Below, piece by piece: positions 17,270 through 26,644 of a DNA stretch of 64,000 bases. This stretch comes from Methanobacterium bryantii. Lineage in GTDB: Archaea > Methanobacteriota > Methanobacteria > Methanobacteriales > Methanobacteriaceae. The position numbers and the translations under genes were made by a program. The stretch lies in the NCBI RefSeq assembly GCF_002287175.1, contig NZ_LMVM01000001.1, forward strand, positions 186,001 to 250,000, read 5' to 3'. The notes below the pieces were generated by a model that searched no databases, had not been told where the DNA came from, and saw only the letters and a program-made list of their open reading frames with translations. Position 1 is the stretch's first letter; every line of letters begins with the position of its first letter.

Positions 17270-17465
17270 TCCTTATAAATAATGTTAATTTCGTTGAGAA
17301 ATTTTTAGTATATTAATTGTGGTTTTTAATTGATAAGAATAGGGTTATATCCTTATAAATCTTGTTAATTCCTTGCAGGAATTTTTAGTACATTAATTGT
17401 AGTTTTAAATTGATAAGGATAAGACAGCCCTATTTAAATAATGTTAATTTCCTTGCAAAAAAGTT
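17270..17465. repeat. Two and a half imperfect tandem repeats overlapping the gtrA 3' end
   Basis: A unit of roughly 75-78 bp recurs at about 17270-17347 and 17348-17422. Each contains ATCCTTATAAAT, TTGTTAATT or ATGTTAATT, TTTTTAGTA and TTAATTGTGG or TTAATTGTAG. The start of a third copy (AATAATGTTAATTTCCTTGCA) runs into the last codons of gtrA. The units look like duplications of the gene end followed by drift. No ORF. Confidence 0.55.
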
Positions 17466-17906
17466 CCAGAATAATACTAAAGCAGCTGTAAGAACATAGG
17501 ATACATATAAACCTATGTTATGACTTGAATTGTATAGATGAACATTGTAGAAAATTTGATAAAAACCCACGAAATCTACAAAGAACCACATAAATACTTC
17601 AGTTAGTACCATTCCTATAACACCAATAACTGCAAAAATCACAAATTCTGACCACATATTGTCAATTGCATGTTTGTTAAAGACCCAGTTAATACTCAAA
17701 GCATAGTTAGCTATTAATCCTAAAATAAATGCCAGTGGTGTAGCAATAAGATAATTGATATTGACGTTTGTAAATATCATAAATGCTGCAAATTGCACTA
17801 AAAATGCAGCTCCCCCAACGAACATGTAACGGAAGAACTGAATATGTGTTTGATCTGTTTGATTTTTTAGTAATTTGTCTATAATAGTATCTTCTATATC
17901 TGTCAT
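17430..17906 (-). CDS. GtrA family membrane protein
   Basis: A 158-residue protein with four predicted membrane helices, beginning at FFRYMFVGGAAFLVQF, and the typical GtrA layout (ANYALSINWVFNKH after the second helix, FWNFFARK at the C-terminus). GtrA proteins are thought to flip or handle lipid-linked sugars in surface glycan synthesis. GGAGATAT lies before ATG 17906. A neighbouring flavoprotein and DUF2142 proteins support an envelope role. An extra loop (FVGFYQIFYNVHLYNSSHN) is longer than usual. Confidence 0.85.
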   Translation of the reverse strand: MTDIEDTIIDKLLKNQTDQTHIQFFRYMFVGGAAFLVQFAAFMIFTNVNINYLIATPLAFILGLIANYALSINWVFNKHAIDNMWSEFVIFAVIGVIGMVLTEVFMWFFVDFVGFYQIFYNVHLYNSSHNIGLYVSYVLTAALVLFWNFFARKLTLFK

Positions 17907-18222
17907 TTAATATCTCCATCTAAAATAAGTAAGATAATTGTAAATATGTATTATATTATTCTAAATTTTATTCTGTATAAATCTTTGCTATTTGGTTCTC
18001 ATTTGTCCTGCATATAAAATATTCATTTTAACATTCGTTATATTTTTCTATTTTTTATAAGAACGCTTTATTCATTGATTTTTTTAAGTAATAATTACTT
18101 ATAATAAATACTCAACTGGCAGATTATTAGAGTATATGAAATTAGGTTATTCATTAAAAATTAGAATATGTGGAATGATATTTTTAATTAAAACAAACTT
18201 TAAGCTTTAATATGTTAACTAA
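17907..18222. other. AT-rich intergenic region
   Basis: No ORF, hairpin cluster or repeat stands out. It presumably holds the gtrA promoter (minus strand) near 17930-17970 and the 3' end of the DUF2142 transcript. Confidence 0.4.
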
Positions 18223-19644
18223 TCAGATGTAATAATCAAATATAAATATTAAAAGTGTAATTGACAGGAAAATAACAACATATGCAATTAATATTAGATT
18301 CAAGTTATCATAAACAATTTTAATAACAGGCTTACCTTTAATAACCAGTTTGCCGTTTATTGTTTCATAATAATTCTCAAAATCTCTTATTTTGTATAAC
18401 AGTAAAAACAATAAAGGAATGATAAGAATGATATACCTTCCCTGAATTCCATCTATAACATTCTGGCCAACAGGAGTCCATGTAATATACACACCAGCAC
18501 ATGCTACAATAAAATTCATAATAAAGATCCCTGCTGAGATTGATTTTTGATTTCTTGTTATATTTATCCTGCTTTTATCAAGTAAAGCTACAGGAATTAT
18601 TGTAGCTATATAAGCACCTATCCACCATGTAGGTAAGGGAACATCTAACCAGAAGTTACCTATAAATAAAAATTGATAGGATGCCCCATTAGTAATAAGT
18701 GTATTTATCAATATGTAAGGAAATCTGAAAGGATCTCCTAAGATATAGGTAATTTGACCTGAGATGGATACCTGTGGTATAATTGGCACATAGAGACTTT
18801 TAACAATAAGATTCCAGATACCAACAACTGCAATTATAGCTGAAAATAATAATCCTGTTACTTGAAGCATTTTTTTTCTGTTTCCAAATTTTTGTGCAGG
18901 AATGAGGAAGATCAAAAATAACAATAGGATATAATTCCATTTGGTAAGTGCAAGTAATATGAAAAGTATAAATAGAATATAAACCTTTTTTACGTCTATT
19001 TTAGTTATATGATCGTCAAAAGCATATTTAAAGAAGACTGCAATGATTAAAAAAGATAATCCCAATAAAAAGCTATCTGCAGAAAGTGAAGCCGCCTCAA
19101 AAAGTGTTATTGGAATTAATGATATCATCAGAAAAACCCATTTGTGGACAGGGGTTATTTTGATCGCTAAATATGTAAGAAAGACCCATACCAGCAGGTT
19201 TGCTAATCTTCCAATGTACATTAGTACTAAAGGAGCTAGATTAAATAATTTTCCGAGGTCTATGGCGAATGCAGAGATTAGGTAGGGGACTGGTGAATAA
19301 GTAATTACAAGAATTCTGGAGATGTCTTCGAAGACCATGTTTTTGCTGTTAAATGGTATACGTAGAAGTGGTGTTAAGTTTGTTTTGTTGTCTCTGTTTT
19401 GAAGAAAGGTGTACCACTCTTGATTGACGGTATCGGATGTAAACTTCACACTTTTGGGGACGTAAACCCCTGACAGGTTGCCTAGTTTTTCTGGTACTAC
19501 ATGTCCTTCGCTTACATATAATGACCTGTAGAAGTGTTCGTATTCATCAGGAACCTGGAAAGCAGGAGTTGCAAGAAGAAAACCTAATCCATAGATTAAT
19601 CCTATAATAAGAAATGCAGTTTGAGGATTAACCTTGTTTATCAT
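18223..19644 (-). CDS. DUF2142 polytopic membrane protein (copy 1)
   Basis: A 473-residue protein with about twelve hydrophobic segments. FQVPDEYEHFYRSLYVSEGHVVP near residue 30 is the DUF2142 signature, placing acidic residues in the first external loop as in GT-C glycosyltransferases; GQNVIDGIQGRYIIL near the end is also typical. The family is predicted to transfer sugars from lipid carriers. It is a close paralogue of the next gene upstream; the two differ mainly in the C-terminal third. No clear ribosome site at ATG 19644. Confidence 0.8.
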   Translation of the reverse strand: MINKVNPQTAFLIIGLIYGLGFLLATPAFQVPDEYEHFYRSLYVSEGHVVPEKLGNLSGVYVPKSVKFTSDTVNQEWYTFLQNRDNKTNLTPLLRIPFNSKNMVFEDISRILVITYSPVPYLISAFAIDLGKLFNLAPLVLMYIGRLANLLVWVFLTYLAIKITPVHKWVFLMISLIPITLFEAASLSADSFLLGLSFLIIAVFFKYAFDDHITKIDVKKVYILFILFILLALTKWNYILLLFLIFLIPAQKFGNRKKMLQVTGLLFSAIIAVVGIWNLIVKSLYVPIIPQVSISGQITYILGDPFRFPYILINTLITNGASYQFLFIGNFWLDVPLPTWWIGAYIATIIPVALLDKSRINITRNQKSISAGIFIMNFIVACAGVYITWTPVGQNVIDGIQGRYIILIIPLLFLLLYKIRDFENYYETINGKLVIKGKPVIKIVYDNLNLILIAYVVIFLSITLLIFIFDYYI

Positions 19645-19732
19645 AATTGAAAATGTTTATAAGATCTATAAAAATATTAGTATAAAATTTTTAGTGAAAA
19701 AGGGTATAATTATGTAAGTATCGGTGATTTAA

Positions 19733-21166
19733 TTAAATATAATATCTTGTTATAAATATTAAAAGCGTAATTGACAGGAAAATAACAACATATGCAATTA
19801 ATATTAAATTTAAGTTCTCGCGAATAATTTTAACAACAGCTTTATCTTTAATAACCAGTTTATTGCTGTCTATTTTTTTATAATAATTTTCGAAATCTTT
19901 TACTTTGTACAACAACAGGAAGAGAAGCGGGAATATTGGAATGAAATATCTTCCTTGAATTCCATCTATAACATTCTGGCCAACAGGAGTCCATGTAATA
20001 TACACAAGGGCACATGCAATAATGGCGTTAAGGATGAAAGTCACTGCCGAGATTAATTTTTGATTTCTTGTTATATTTATCCTGTTTTTATCAAGTAAAG
20101 CTGCAGGAATTATTGTAATTAAATAAAAACCTAACCACCATGTCGGTAAGGGGATATCCAGCCAGAAATTACCTACAAATAAAAATTGGTAGGATAAGCC
20201 GCGGCTAATAAATGTGTTTATTAGTAAGTAGGGGAACCTGAAAGGATCTCCTAAAAGGTAGGCGATTTGGCCTGAAATGGATACTTGTGGTATAATAGGG
20301 GCATAAAGCCCGTTAACAATAAGATTCCAGATACCTACAACTGCAACCACGACTAAAAATAAAGATCCTGTTACTAAAATTCTGTTTTTCCTGTTCCCAA
20401 ATTTTTGTGCAGGAATAAGGAAGATCAAAAATAACAGTAGGATATAATTACTTTTTGCAAGTCCTACCAGCAGGAGAAGTATGCCTAAAATATAAATCTC
20501 TTTAAAGCCTATTCTCTTTTTATTATCATCAAATGCATATTTGAAGAAAATTGCAATGATTAAAAAGGATATTCCCAGTAAAAAACTGTCTGCAGAAAGT
20601 GAAGCTGCCTCAAAAATTGTCATTGGAAGCAATGCTAACATAAAGAAAACCCATTTATGGACGGGGGTTATTTTGATCGCTAAATATGTGAGAAAAATCC
20701 ATACCAGCAGGTTTGCTAATCTTCCAATGTACATAAGTACTAAAGGAGCTAAATTAAACAATTTACCAAGATCTATAGCAAATGCAGACATTAGGTAAGG
20801 TACGGGGGAATAAGTAATTACTGCAATTCTGGAGATGTCTTCGAAGACCATATTCTTGCTGTTAAATTGCAAATGTAAAAGCGGAGCTAGATCTGTCTTA
20901 TTGTCTCTGTCCTGAAGGAATGTGTACCATTCCTGATTAACTGTATCTGATGTAAACTTCACACTTTCAGGAACGTAAACCCCTGACAGGTTGCCTAACT
21001 TTTCGGGTACTATATGCCCTTCGCTTACATATAATGACCTGTAAAAGTGTTCGTATTCATCAGGAACCTGAAAAGCAGGAGTTGCAAGAAGGAAACCTAA
21101 TCCATAAATTAGCCCTATAATAAGAAAAGCGGTTTGAGGGTTGATATCTCTGAACTTGTTCATCAT
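19733..21166 (-). CDS. DUF2142 polytopic membrane protein (copy 2)
   Basis: Tandem paralogue of the preceding gene; about the first 170 residues are almost identical in protein and the DNA is also highly similar, including the 3' ends (AATTGACAGGAAAATAACA in both). The same VPDEYEHFYRSLYVSEGH signature and membrane layout are present. The frame can open at GTG 21172; ATG 21166 or 21163 is more likely. A recent duplication is the simplest reading; the divergent central region may alter specificity. Confidence 0.8.
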   Translation of the reverse strand: MMNKFRDINPQTAFLIIGLIYGLGFLLATPAFQVPDEYEHFYRSLYVSEGHIVPEKLGNLSGVYVPESVKFTSDTVNQEWYTFLQDRDNKTDLAPLLHLQFNSKNMVFEDISRIAVITYSPVPYLMSAFAIDLGKLFNLAPLVLMYIGRLANLLVWIFLTYLAIKITPVHKWVFFMLALLPMTIFEAASLSADSFLLGISFLIIAIFFKYAFDDNKKRIGFKEIYILGILLLLVGLAKSNYILLLFLIFLIPAQKFGNRKNRILVTGSLFLVVVAVVGIWNLIVNGLYAPIIPQVSISGQIAYLLGDPFRFPYLLINTFISRGLSYQFLFVGNFWLDIPLPTWWLGFYLITIIPAALLDKNRINITRNQKLISAVTFILNAIIACALVYITWTPVGQNVIDGIQGRYFIPIFPLLFLLLYKVKDFENYYKKIDSNKLVIKDKAVVKIIRENLNLILIAYVVIFLSITLLIFITRYYI

Positions 21167-21287
21167 TGACACAGACTCGGAATTTTTATTTATATCTGGT
21201 GGATTGAATTATCAAAATTGAGGTTAATATATTTCCATGTTAATCAATAAAAAGTTATTCTATTAACTTTCTAAATAGTAGTACTAA

Positions 21288-21812
21288 CTATGAACTGGAA
21301 TTCAGGAATTTAAATTTTTCAGGGTTTGCAGATATGATTTTATTTTCATTGTTTTTATAAACTGAAATATCTTCTTTTAATTGATTTATGTGGGGATACA
21401 GATCAACTGGGTCAACTTTTTCCTGTCCCTGATTTAAATCATTATTTTTCACTTTGTTTAAATATATTTGAAAATCTAATAATTTAGATGTTGTTTGCAG
21501 CACAAGAATATCGCTGTTAATATATTCTGTGTAAACACCACTTGCATGGGTTAATGCGTCACTATCACTTTTTAAAGCTTTTGATATTTCATCTGAGCTC
21601 TTTTGAAACATTATAGCTGCGTTTGCATAGTCATTTTTGTTTTCATAAACACTTGCCTGGTTTGAATAATTACTGGCGGCTATTTTATGAGTTAAGGATA
21701 TTTGTAAGTATTCCTGAGTTTTTGAGAGGTTGTACTGTTCATATCCGTAGTATCCACCTAATCCTATTGCAATGATTAGTATAACAGATAAAATTTTATA
21801 TTTTTGGTTCAA
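21288..21812 (-). CDS. Membrane-anchored helical protein, function unknown
   Basis: A 174-residue protein with one N-terminal hydrophobic helix (residues 7-24, ILSVILIIAIGLGGYYGY) and a predicted mostly helical external domain with possible TPR-like or coiled-coil spacing (NKNDYANAAIMFQKSSDEISKAL contains a TPR-like pattern). TTG start at 21812 with GAGGG upstream. It precedes the DUF2142 genes on the same strand, so it may belong to the envelope block. No family recognised. Confidence 0.55.
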   Translation of the reverse strand: MNQKYKILSVILIIAIGLGGYYGYEQYNLSKTQEYLQISLTHKIAASNYSNQASVYENKNDYANAAIMFQKSSDEISKALKSDSDALTHASGVYTEYINSDILVLQTTSKLLDFQIYLNKVKNNDLNQGQEKVDPVDLYPHINQLKEDISVYKNNENKIISANPEKFKFLNSSS

Positions 21813-22377
21813 AAAATTCCCTCTATATCTATTAAAATCAAGTGTGACACTTTGATTAGTTTTTATAGCATTATTATAACTAATTTATTATTGTTATACA
21901 TATAAAAATTTTTTCAAAATATTTTATCACAAAAATGGGATATAAATTCATTTAAAAATAGAAGCTATGGTTAAATAGTGGAACAATATCTCTAAATTGG
22001 GGTTTATTTTTAGATTGGTTAGTGCTAATCATGCAATAAAAAAAGTTAAAGTATATGGATATGTATCAGTTGCGTTAGTTCTTGTTGTATTGGTGTTATT
22101 CTGGTGATATTTGTTTTGCTGGTTTGATTATAAATTTTAACAGTATGTGAAAATATTTGGTCATTCATTATAAAAAATAGGTTTGCAATGCCAAGTTTAA
22201 TAAATTAAAAAATTTAGATCAATATTTTAAGATATTATTTGGTTAAATGATTTAATTAAATTTAGATAAAATTTTATGGTTTTATATGTATAAATAGAAT
22301 ATTATAACTATTTATCTTTTACAATCTAAATTTTACATAGAAAATAGGATATTTTGAAATGTATACTGGTGTTGTTT
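21813..22377. other. Intergenic region with a possible 30-residue membrane peptide
   Basis: Divergent promoters are expected here. A short frame at 22015-22107 (TTG start) would encode a peptide ending in a strong hydrophobic stretch (VALVLVVLVLFW), perhaps the relic of a C-terminal membrane anchor; support is weak. No repeats were seen. Confidence 0.25.
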
Positions 22378-23349
22378 ATGAGTTCATCTGATGATAATAA
22401 AAAAGAATCGTTAATTAAACTGGCTACAAACATTATGAGTCATAATCAATCTTTAGAAAGCTTTAATAAAGGTTTAGAACTTGTTAATGAAGCATTAAAA
22501 TTGGATCCAGATTATGCTTTAGCATGGAATCTTAAGGGCAACGTGCTTATAGGGATGGCCAATCTTGAAGAAGGAATTGAATGTTTAGATAAGGCTATAA
22601 AACTAGATCCTGAATTAGCAGCTCCCATGTATAGTAAAGCACTGGTTTATCAAAAGTTAGGTAAATATGAAGAGGCAATTGAGTACTTTGATAAATCTCT
22701 GGATTTAGGCTTTAAAAGCTTTGAAAATCGCTATGTGGATATTTACTTTAGAAAAGGGCTAATTTTAAACCAGATTGGCCGATATGGGGATGCAGTTGAG
22801 TCATTTGATGAAATCCTGAAAATAAATCCATATAGTTTTGACGCGTTAGTTAGCAAGAGTTTAGCTCTAGGATTCCTTAATAAATATGATGAAGAGCTAG
22901 AATGCTTAGAAAAAGTTTTAGAACTGGATCCTGAAAATCCTATGATTTGGGCTAATAAAAGTGCGGTTCTTAATGAGCTTAAAAAGTTTGAAGAAGCTCT
23001 TAAATGTACAGATAAAGCCCTTGAAATTCTTGAAGATAAAGGGTTAGGTGTGCAAAATAAAAATCAAAACAAACAGGTCACATGGCATGTCCGCGGAAAC
23101 AGTTTTCTGGGTCTTAAAAAGTACGATGAAGCTGTAAAAAGTTTTGATGAATCTTTGAGATTATATTCTGAAGGGGATATACCTCAAGTGTATATTGATA
23201 GTTTAATCGGTAAAGGTAATGCTCTTGCGGGCCTTAATAAATTTAAAGAAGCTTTAGAGTGTTATAATTGGGTGTTGGAATTGAGTCCAGATTCTGCGGC
23301 TGCTAAAAAAGGAAAAGCGGATATTTCAGCGTATAAATCTGAAAAATAA
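22378..23349 (+). CDS. TPR repeat protein
   Basis: A soluble protein of 323 residues made of about eight tetratricopeptide repeats, each with the W/L-G-A/F-A-P pattern, for example ALKLDPDYALAWNLKGNVL and AIEYFDKSLDLG. ATG 22378 follows GGTG and a short spacer; an upstream TTG frame (22354) is less likely. TPR proteins act as protein-interaction scaffolds and are abundant in methanogens. It is transcribed away from the envelope block, with no clear partner. Confidence 0.82.
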   Translation: MSSSDDNKKESLIKLATNIMSHNQSLESFNKGLELVNEALKLDPDYALAWNLKGNVLIGMANLEEGIECLDKAIKLDPELAAPMYSKALVYQKLGKYEEAIEYFDKSLDLGFKSFENRYVDIYFRKGLILNQIGRYGDAVESFDEILKINPYSFDALVSKSLALGFLNKYDEELECLEKVLELDPENPMIWANKSAVLNELKKFEEALKCTDKALEILEDKGLGVQNKNQNKQVTWHVRGNSFLGLKKYDEAVKSFDESLRLYSEGDIPQVYIDSLIGKGNALAGLNKFKEALECYNWVLELSPDSAAAKKGKADISAYKSEK

Positions 23350-23622
23350 TAACGAAATTTTTCTTGTATTTTTATGTAATAGATACTAAAAATTATAAGG
23401 ATTAATGGTGATATTAATCTTTAAAGAGTTCAGGAAAGGAACATAGTACTGATATTATGATTTATGTTACCTGAATTAAATTAACTGGTTTGAAATTATA
23501 AAATTTTCAGTCCAGTATTGTATTTGCGAATTTAAAAATGACTTGTATAAATATAAGATATAACCGCAGAAGATACTTTATTTAAATAAATGAAAATTTT
23601 AACAGGTTTTAGGTGAAAAAAA

Positions 23623-24549
23623 ATGCTTGATCCATCTGATTTTATAAAGGAATCAATTGAAGGAATTAAAAAACAAATAGGGGACGAAAAAGCAATAATA
23701 GCTCTTTCTGGAGGGGTAGATAGTTCTGTTGCATCAGTATTAGTCTCTGAGGCGATAGGAGATAACCTCCTGGCAGTGTTTGTTGATCACGGCCTTTTAC
23801 GTGAAGGGGAGGCGGAATACGTTAAAGAAACATTTGAACCAAGACTTAATTTTGACTGCATTGATGCAAGTGCTGAATTTTTAAAGGAACTTGAGGGAGT
23901 AGAAGACCCTGAAGAAAAACGAAAAATTATAGGTGAAGTTTTTATAAGAGTCTTTGAAAGAGAAGCAGAAAAAGAAGGTGCTAAATTCTTAGTACAGGGT
24001 ACAATTGCACCTGACTGGATAGAAAGTGAGGGGAAAATTAAATCTCACCACAATGTAGCTTTACCTCATGGGCTGGTTTTAGAACTGGTAGAACCTATAA
24101 GGGAACTTTACAAGGATGAAGTGAGAGTTGTGGGGGGTGAAATGGGTCTTCCAGATGAAATAGTCAATAGACAGCCATTCCCGGGTCCTGGACTTGCAGT
24201 CCGTGTGGTTGGAAAATTAACGGAGGAAAAAATAGAAATCTGCAGAAAGGCTAATGCTATCGTGGAAGAAGAAGTTAAAAAAGAAGGGCTTGACGAATCG
24301 CTCTGGCAGTACTTTGCAGTTTTAACAGATACTAAAGTTACAGGAGTTAAAGGAGATATAAGGGACTTTGGGTACCTTGTAGTTTTACGTATGGTGGAAT
24401 CGTGGGATGCAATGACTGCTAATGTGCCTGAACTTCCATGGGAAATGATAAGAACAATTTCAGCACGAATTACTGCTGAAGTTTCTGAAGTAACTCATGT
24501 GGCTCTTTCAGTTAGTGATAAACCCCCTAGCACTATTGAGTTTGCATAA
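23623..24549 (+). CDS. guaAB: GMP synthase subunit B (ATP pyrophosphatase)
   Basis: Synthesises GMP from XMP, ATP and ammonia delivered by subunit A. The PP-loop is LSGGVDSSVAS (residues 28-38); FVDHGLLREGE, IAPDWIES, HHNVALPHGL and RQPFPGPGLAVRV are family signatures, and the C-terminal dimerisation domain ends DKPPSTIEFA. The 308-residue length equals the archaeal stand-alone subunit. AGGTGA precedes the ATG. Distant from guaAA (14896). Confidence 0.95.
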   Translation: MLDPSDFIKESIEGIKKQIGDEKAIIALSGGVDSSVASVLVSEAIGDNLLAVFVDHGLLREGEAEYVKETFEPRLNFDCIDASAEFLKELEGVEDPEEKRKIIGEVFIRVFEREAEKEGAKFLVQGTIAPDWIESEGKIKSHHNVALPHGLVLELVEPIRELYKDEVRVVGGEMGLPDEIVNRQPFPGPGLAVRVVGKLTEEKIEICRKANAIVEEEVKKEGLDESLWQYFAVLTDTKVTGVKGDIRDFGYLVVLRMVESWDAMTANVPELPWEMIRTISARITAEVSEVTHVALSVSDKPPSTIEFA

Positions 24550-24596
24550 TTTAATTAAATTTAACTTACTTTTTTTATCATTTTTCAGGTTAAATC

Positions 24597-25043
24597 ATGA
24601 CCAATGTTGAAAGATTTAAAGAAATAATTACTCAAATTCCATTTGATCACAGTGATTTAAAAGTGGTAAATAGAAAAGAGTATCAATCTTTATTTGAGGA
24701 ATTATTTGAGATCTATAAGACATCTAGCCCTTTAGAAAAGTCTTCTATAAATGAATTTGTTCAAAACGATAGCAATTTAAGTTACAAACTTGTTCATTGG
24801 ATCCCTCCATGTTTAGAATCTGATCCAAAACGTTATGTAATGTACCGGCTTATTTCAGCTACTATTCGTAATGGAACACCTGATTTTCGTGATGATCTTC
24901 TTGAACTGGTGCATTTATGGGATTTTTTAGAAGAAAAAGGATTAAATGCTCAAGAAACTTTTAAAGAAGCTATAAATATTAGCGGTTCTTTCCTTTTTGA
25001 TCAAATTATGGATCCAAAGCGCAGGGAAGAGCTGAGATTTTAA
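24597..25043 (+). CDS. Hypothetical soluble protein
   Basis: A 148-residue acidic, mainly helical protein without membrane segments or recognised motifs. AGGT lies nine bases before the ATG. It starts 47 bp after guaAB in the same direction and may be read through from it. Segments such as SYKLVHWIPPCLESDPKRYVMYRLIS suggest an alpha-solenoid-like fold, but this is not secure. Confidence 0.5.
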   Translation: MTNVERFKEIITQIPFDHSDLKVVNRKEYQSLFEELFEIYKTSSPLEKSSINEFVQNDSNLSYKLVHWIPPCLESDPKRYVMYRLISATIRNGTPDFRDDLLELVHLWDFLEEKGLNAQETFKEAINISGSFLFDQIMDPKRREELRF

Positions 25044-25192
25044 TAAGGGGAATTTTAGTATTTGTTCAATGATTGAAGCAATTCTAACATATATTTAGCG
25101 AGGAATAAATAGGAGATTTATTATTTAATCTTTTAATGAATAGGGCCATATCTAGTAAAAAAGGTAGTATTAAGGTTTAGCGCGTGAAATAA

Positions 25193-25672
25193 ATGAAACC
25201 AGACGAAATCACTCATGAAACCATATTTAAAATGATGGTTCAATTCCGGAGAATCACAAAGAAGTTCAACGAACTGGAAAAGATGTCCATAGATGTTGGA
25301 AATGGAGAAAAACTTTATCCTTCTGAATTTCATGTTATAGTGGCTGTTGGAAGCGGTTATGAGAATACTGTTACAGGGCTAAGTAGAAGACTTGAAATTA
25401 CGAAAGGCGCTGTTTCACAGGTTGTAAATAAACTTCAGGATAAAGGTTTCATAAATAAGGAACGAAATAAGGATTATGGGAAAGAGATTATCTTATCTTT
25501 AACTGAAAAGGGGCAAAATGCATTTAAAATTCAGGATAATTTCCATAAAAAGATGGAATGGGAGTTTATAAACCATTTAGAAATGTTTACTCCTGAACAA
25601 ATTGACTCTTTTCTCCATATTTTGCCTAAAATTGAAGAATATATCGATACCTTTTTAAAGAATAAAAAATAA
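25193..25672 (+). CDS. MarR family transcriptional regulator
   Basis: A 159-residue winged-helix protein: FHVIVAVGSG, then VTGLSRRLEITKGAVSQVVNKLQDKGFI as the helix-turn-helix, and NKDYGKEIILSLTEKG as the wing. MarR dimers bind short inverted repeats. A 23-bp inverted repeat sits directly downstream (25687-25709), in front of the GNAT gene 51 bp away, a likely target. The ligand is unknown. Confidence 0.85.
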   Translation: MKPDEITHETIFKMMVQFRRITKKFNELEKMSIDVGNGEKLYPSEFHVIVAVGSGYENTVTGLSRRLEITKGAVSQVVNKLQDKGFINKERNKDYGKEIILSLTEKGQNAFKIQDNFHKKMEWEFINHLEMFTPEQIDSFLHILPKIEEYIDTFLKNKK

Positions 25673-25686
25673 TATTTTTTTTATCA

Positions 25687-25709
25687 AACAGTTTAGTAAC
25701 TAAACTGTT
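25687..25709. promoter_or_regulatory. Perfect inverted repeat, candidate MarR operator
   Basis: AACAGTTTAG and CTAAACTGTT form 10-bp perfect arms around TAA, between the marR stop and the GNAT start, ending four bases before the AGGAGAT ribosome site. The size fits MarR operators. It could also act as an attenuating hairpin in the marR-GNAT transcript. No second copy was found in front of marR. Confidence 0.45.
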
Positions 25710-25722
25710 AGGAGATAATATT

Positions 25723-26286
25723 ATGTCCATAAAAACAGCAGTTAAAGATCATTTTTCATATAGTCCAATTTCAAGGCACCTGAAGAATCATTTTGATTAT
25801 TTGCATGGATTTAACGGTATGAAATTAGCTTATCAAGATGAAAATCTTTTAATGAGGAAATTCACAGTTCAGGATGTGGATAAATGTGCCGAACTGTTTA
25901 AAGAAGTGTTTTCAGCCTATCCATGGTATGATAACTGGGTATCTTTTGAGCAGGCAAGAACCTATTTAATAGAATTAATTGAAAACCCTGTTTTTGAAGG
26001 ATATGTTGCATATGATGGATTAAATCTGGTAGCAGTTTGCTTTGGTCACAAGAAGTCCTGGTGGATGGGAAAAGAATTTTTCATAGATGAGTTTTATGTG
26101 AGAAATGAAAGCCAGGGAAATGGAATTGGAACCAGAATGATGGATTATATAAAAAAACAGCTTATTGAAGAAGAGTACACACGTTTGGTTTTATTAACCA
26201 ATAAAGGGATACCTGCTGAGGAATTTTATATTAAAAATGGATTTTATAATGATAATGACAGGACAGTCATGATTAAAGTGTTATAA
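25723..26286 (+). CDS. GNAT family N-acetyltransferase
   Basis: A 187-residue protein with the GNAT core: MRKFTVQDVDKCAELF at the start of the domain, FFIDEFYVRNESQGNGIGTRMM as beta4 and the acetyl-CoA loop (QGNGIG fits Q/RxxGxG/A), and LLTNKGIPAEEFYIKNGF as the C-terminal part. The substrate is unknown. AGGAGATAAT precedes the ATG. Probably controlled by the adjacent MarR protein. Confidence 0.82.
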   Translation: MSIKTAVKDHFSYSPISRHLKNHFDYLHGFNGMKLAYQDENLLMRKFTVQDVDKCAELFKEVFSAYPWYDNWVSFEQARTYLIELIENPVFEGYVAYDGLNLVAVCFGHKKSWWMGKEFFIDEFYVRNESQGNGIGTRMMDYIKKQLIEEEYTRLVLLTNKGIPAEEFYIKNGFYNDNDRTVMIKVL

Positions 26287-26644
26287 CTTATTTTATTAGA
26301 ATAAAAGATATTTGAAAAAATTTTACAGGATTCATATTTTAAATTACTGAATTTGTAAAATCATGCATTTTAAATAGTTTTGAGCCTATTAGTGGATTGG
26401 CCCACTTCAGTATAACTAAATGGAGGGTTATCCTTTAAAAATCAATTCTTAGTGTTATATATTGTCTTAACACCTATTTTTAACTTTATTTTTTATTATA
26501 ACTCATTGCAGTAAAATCATTTTAGAAGAAACCTATTTTTGGAATTAATGAAATGAGTTAAATATATATAGATATTTTTAATAATGTAAAACCTCATATT
26601 AAATTGTAAAGTTTAAATTCGCATATTTTAGTGGGCTGATTTAA
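26287..26644. other. Intergenic region, no gene seen
   Basis: AT-rich. A small imperfect stem AGTGG/CCACT surrounds 26391-26406 and may mark the end of the GNAT transcript. A TATA-like ATATATATAG near 26562 lies 80 bp before the kinase gene. Confidence 0.3.
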
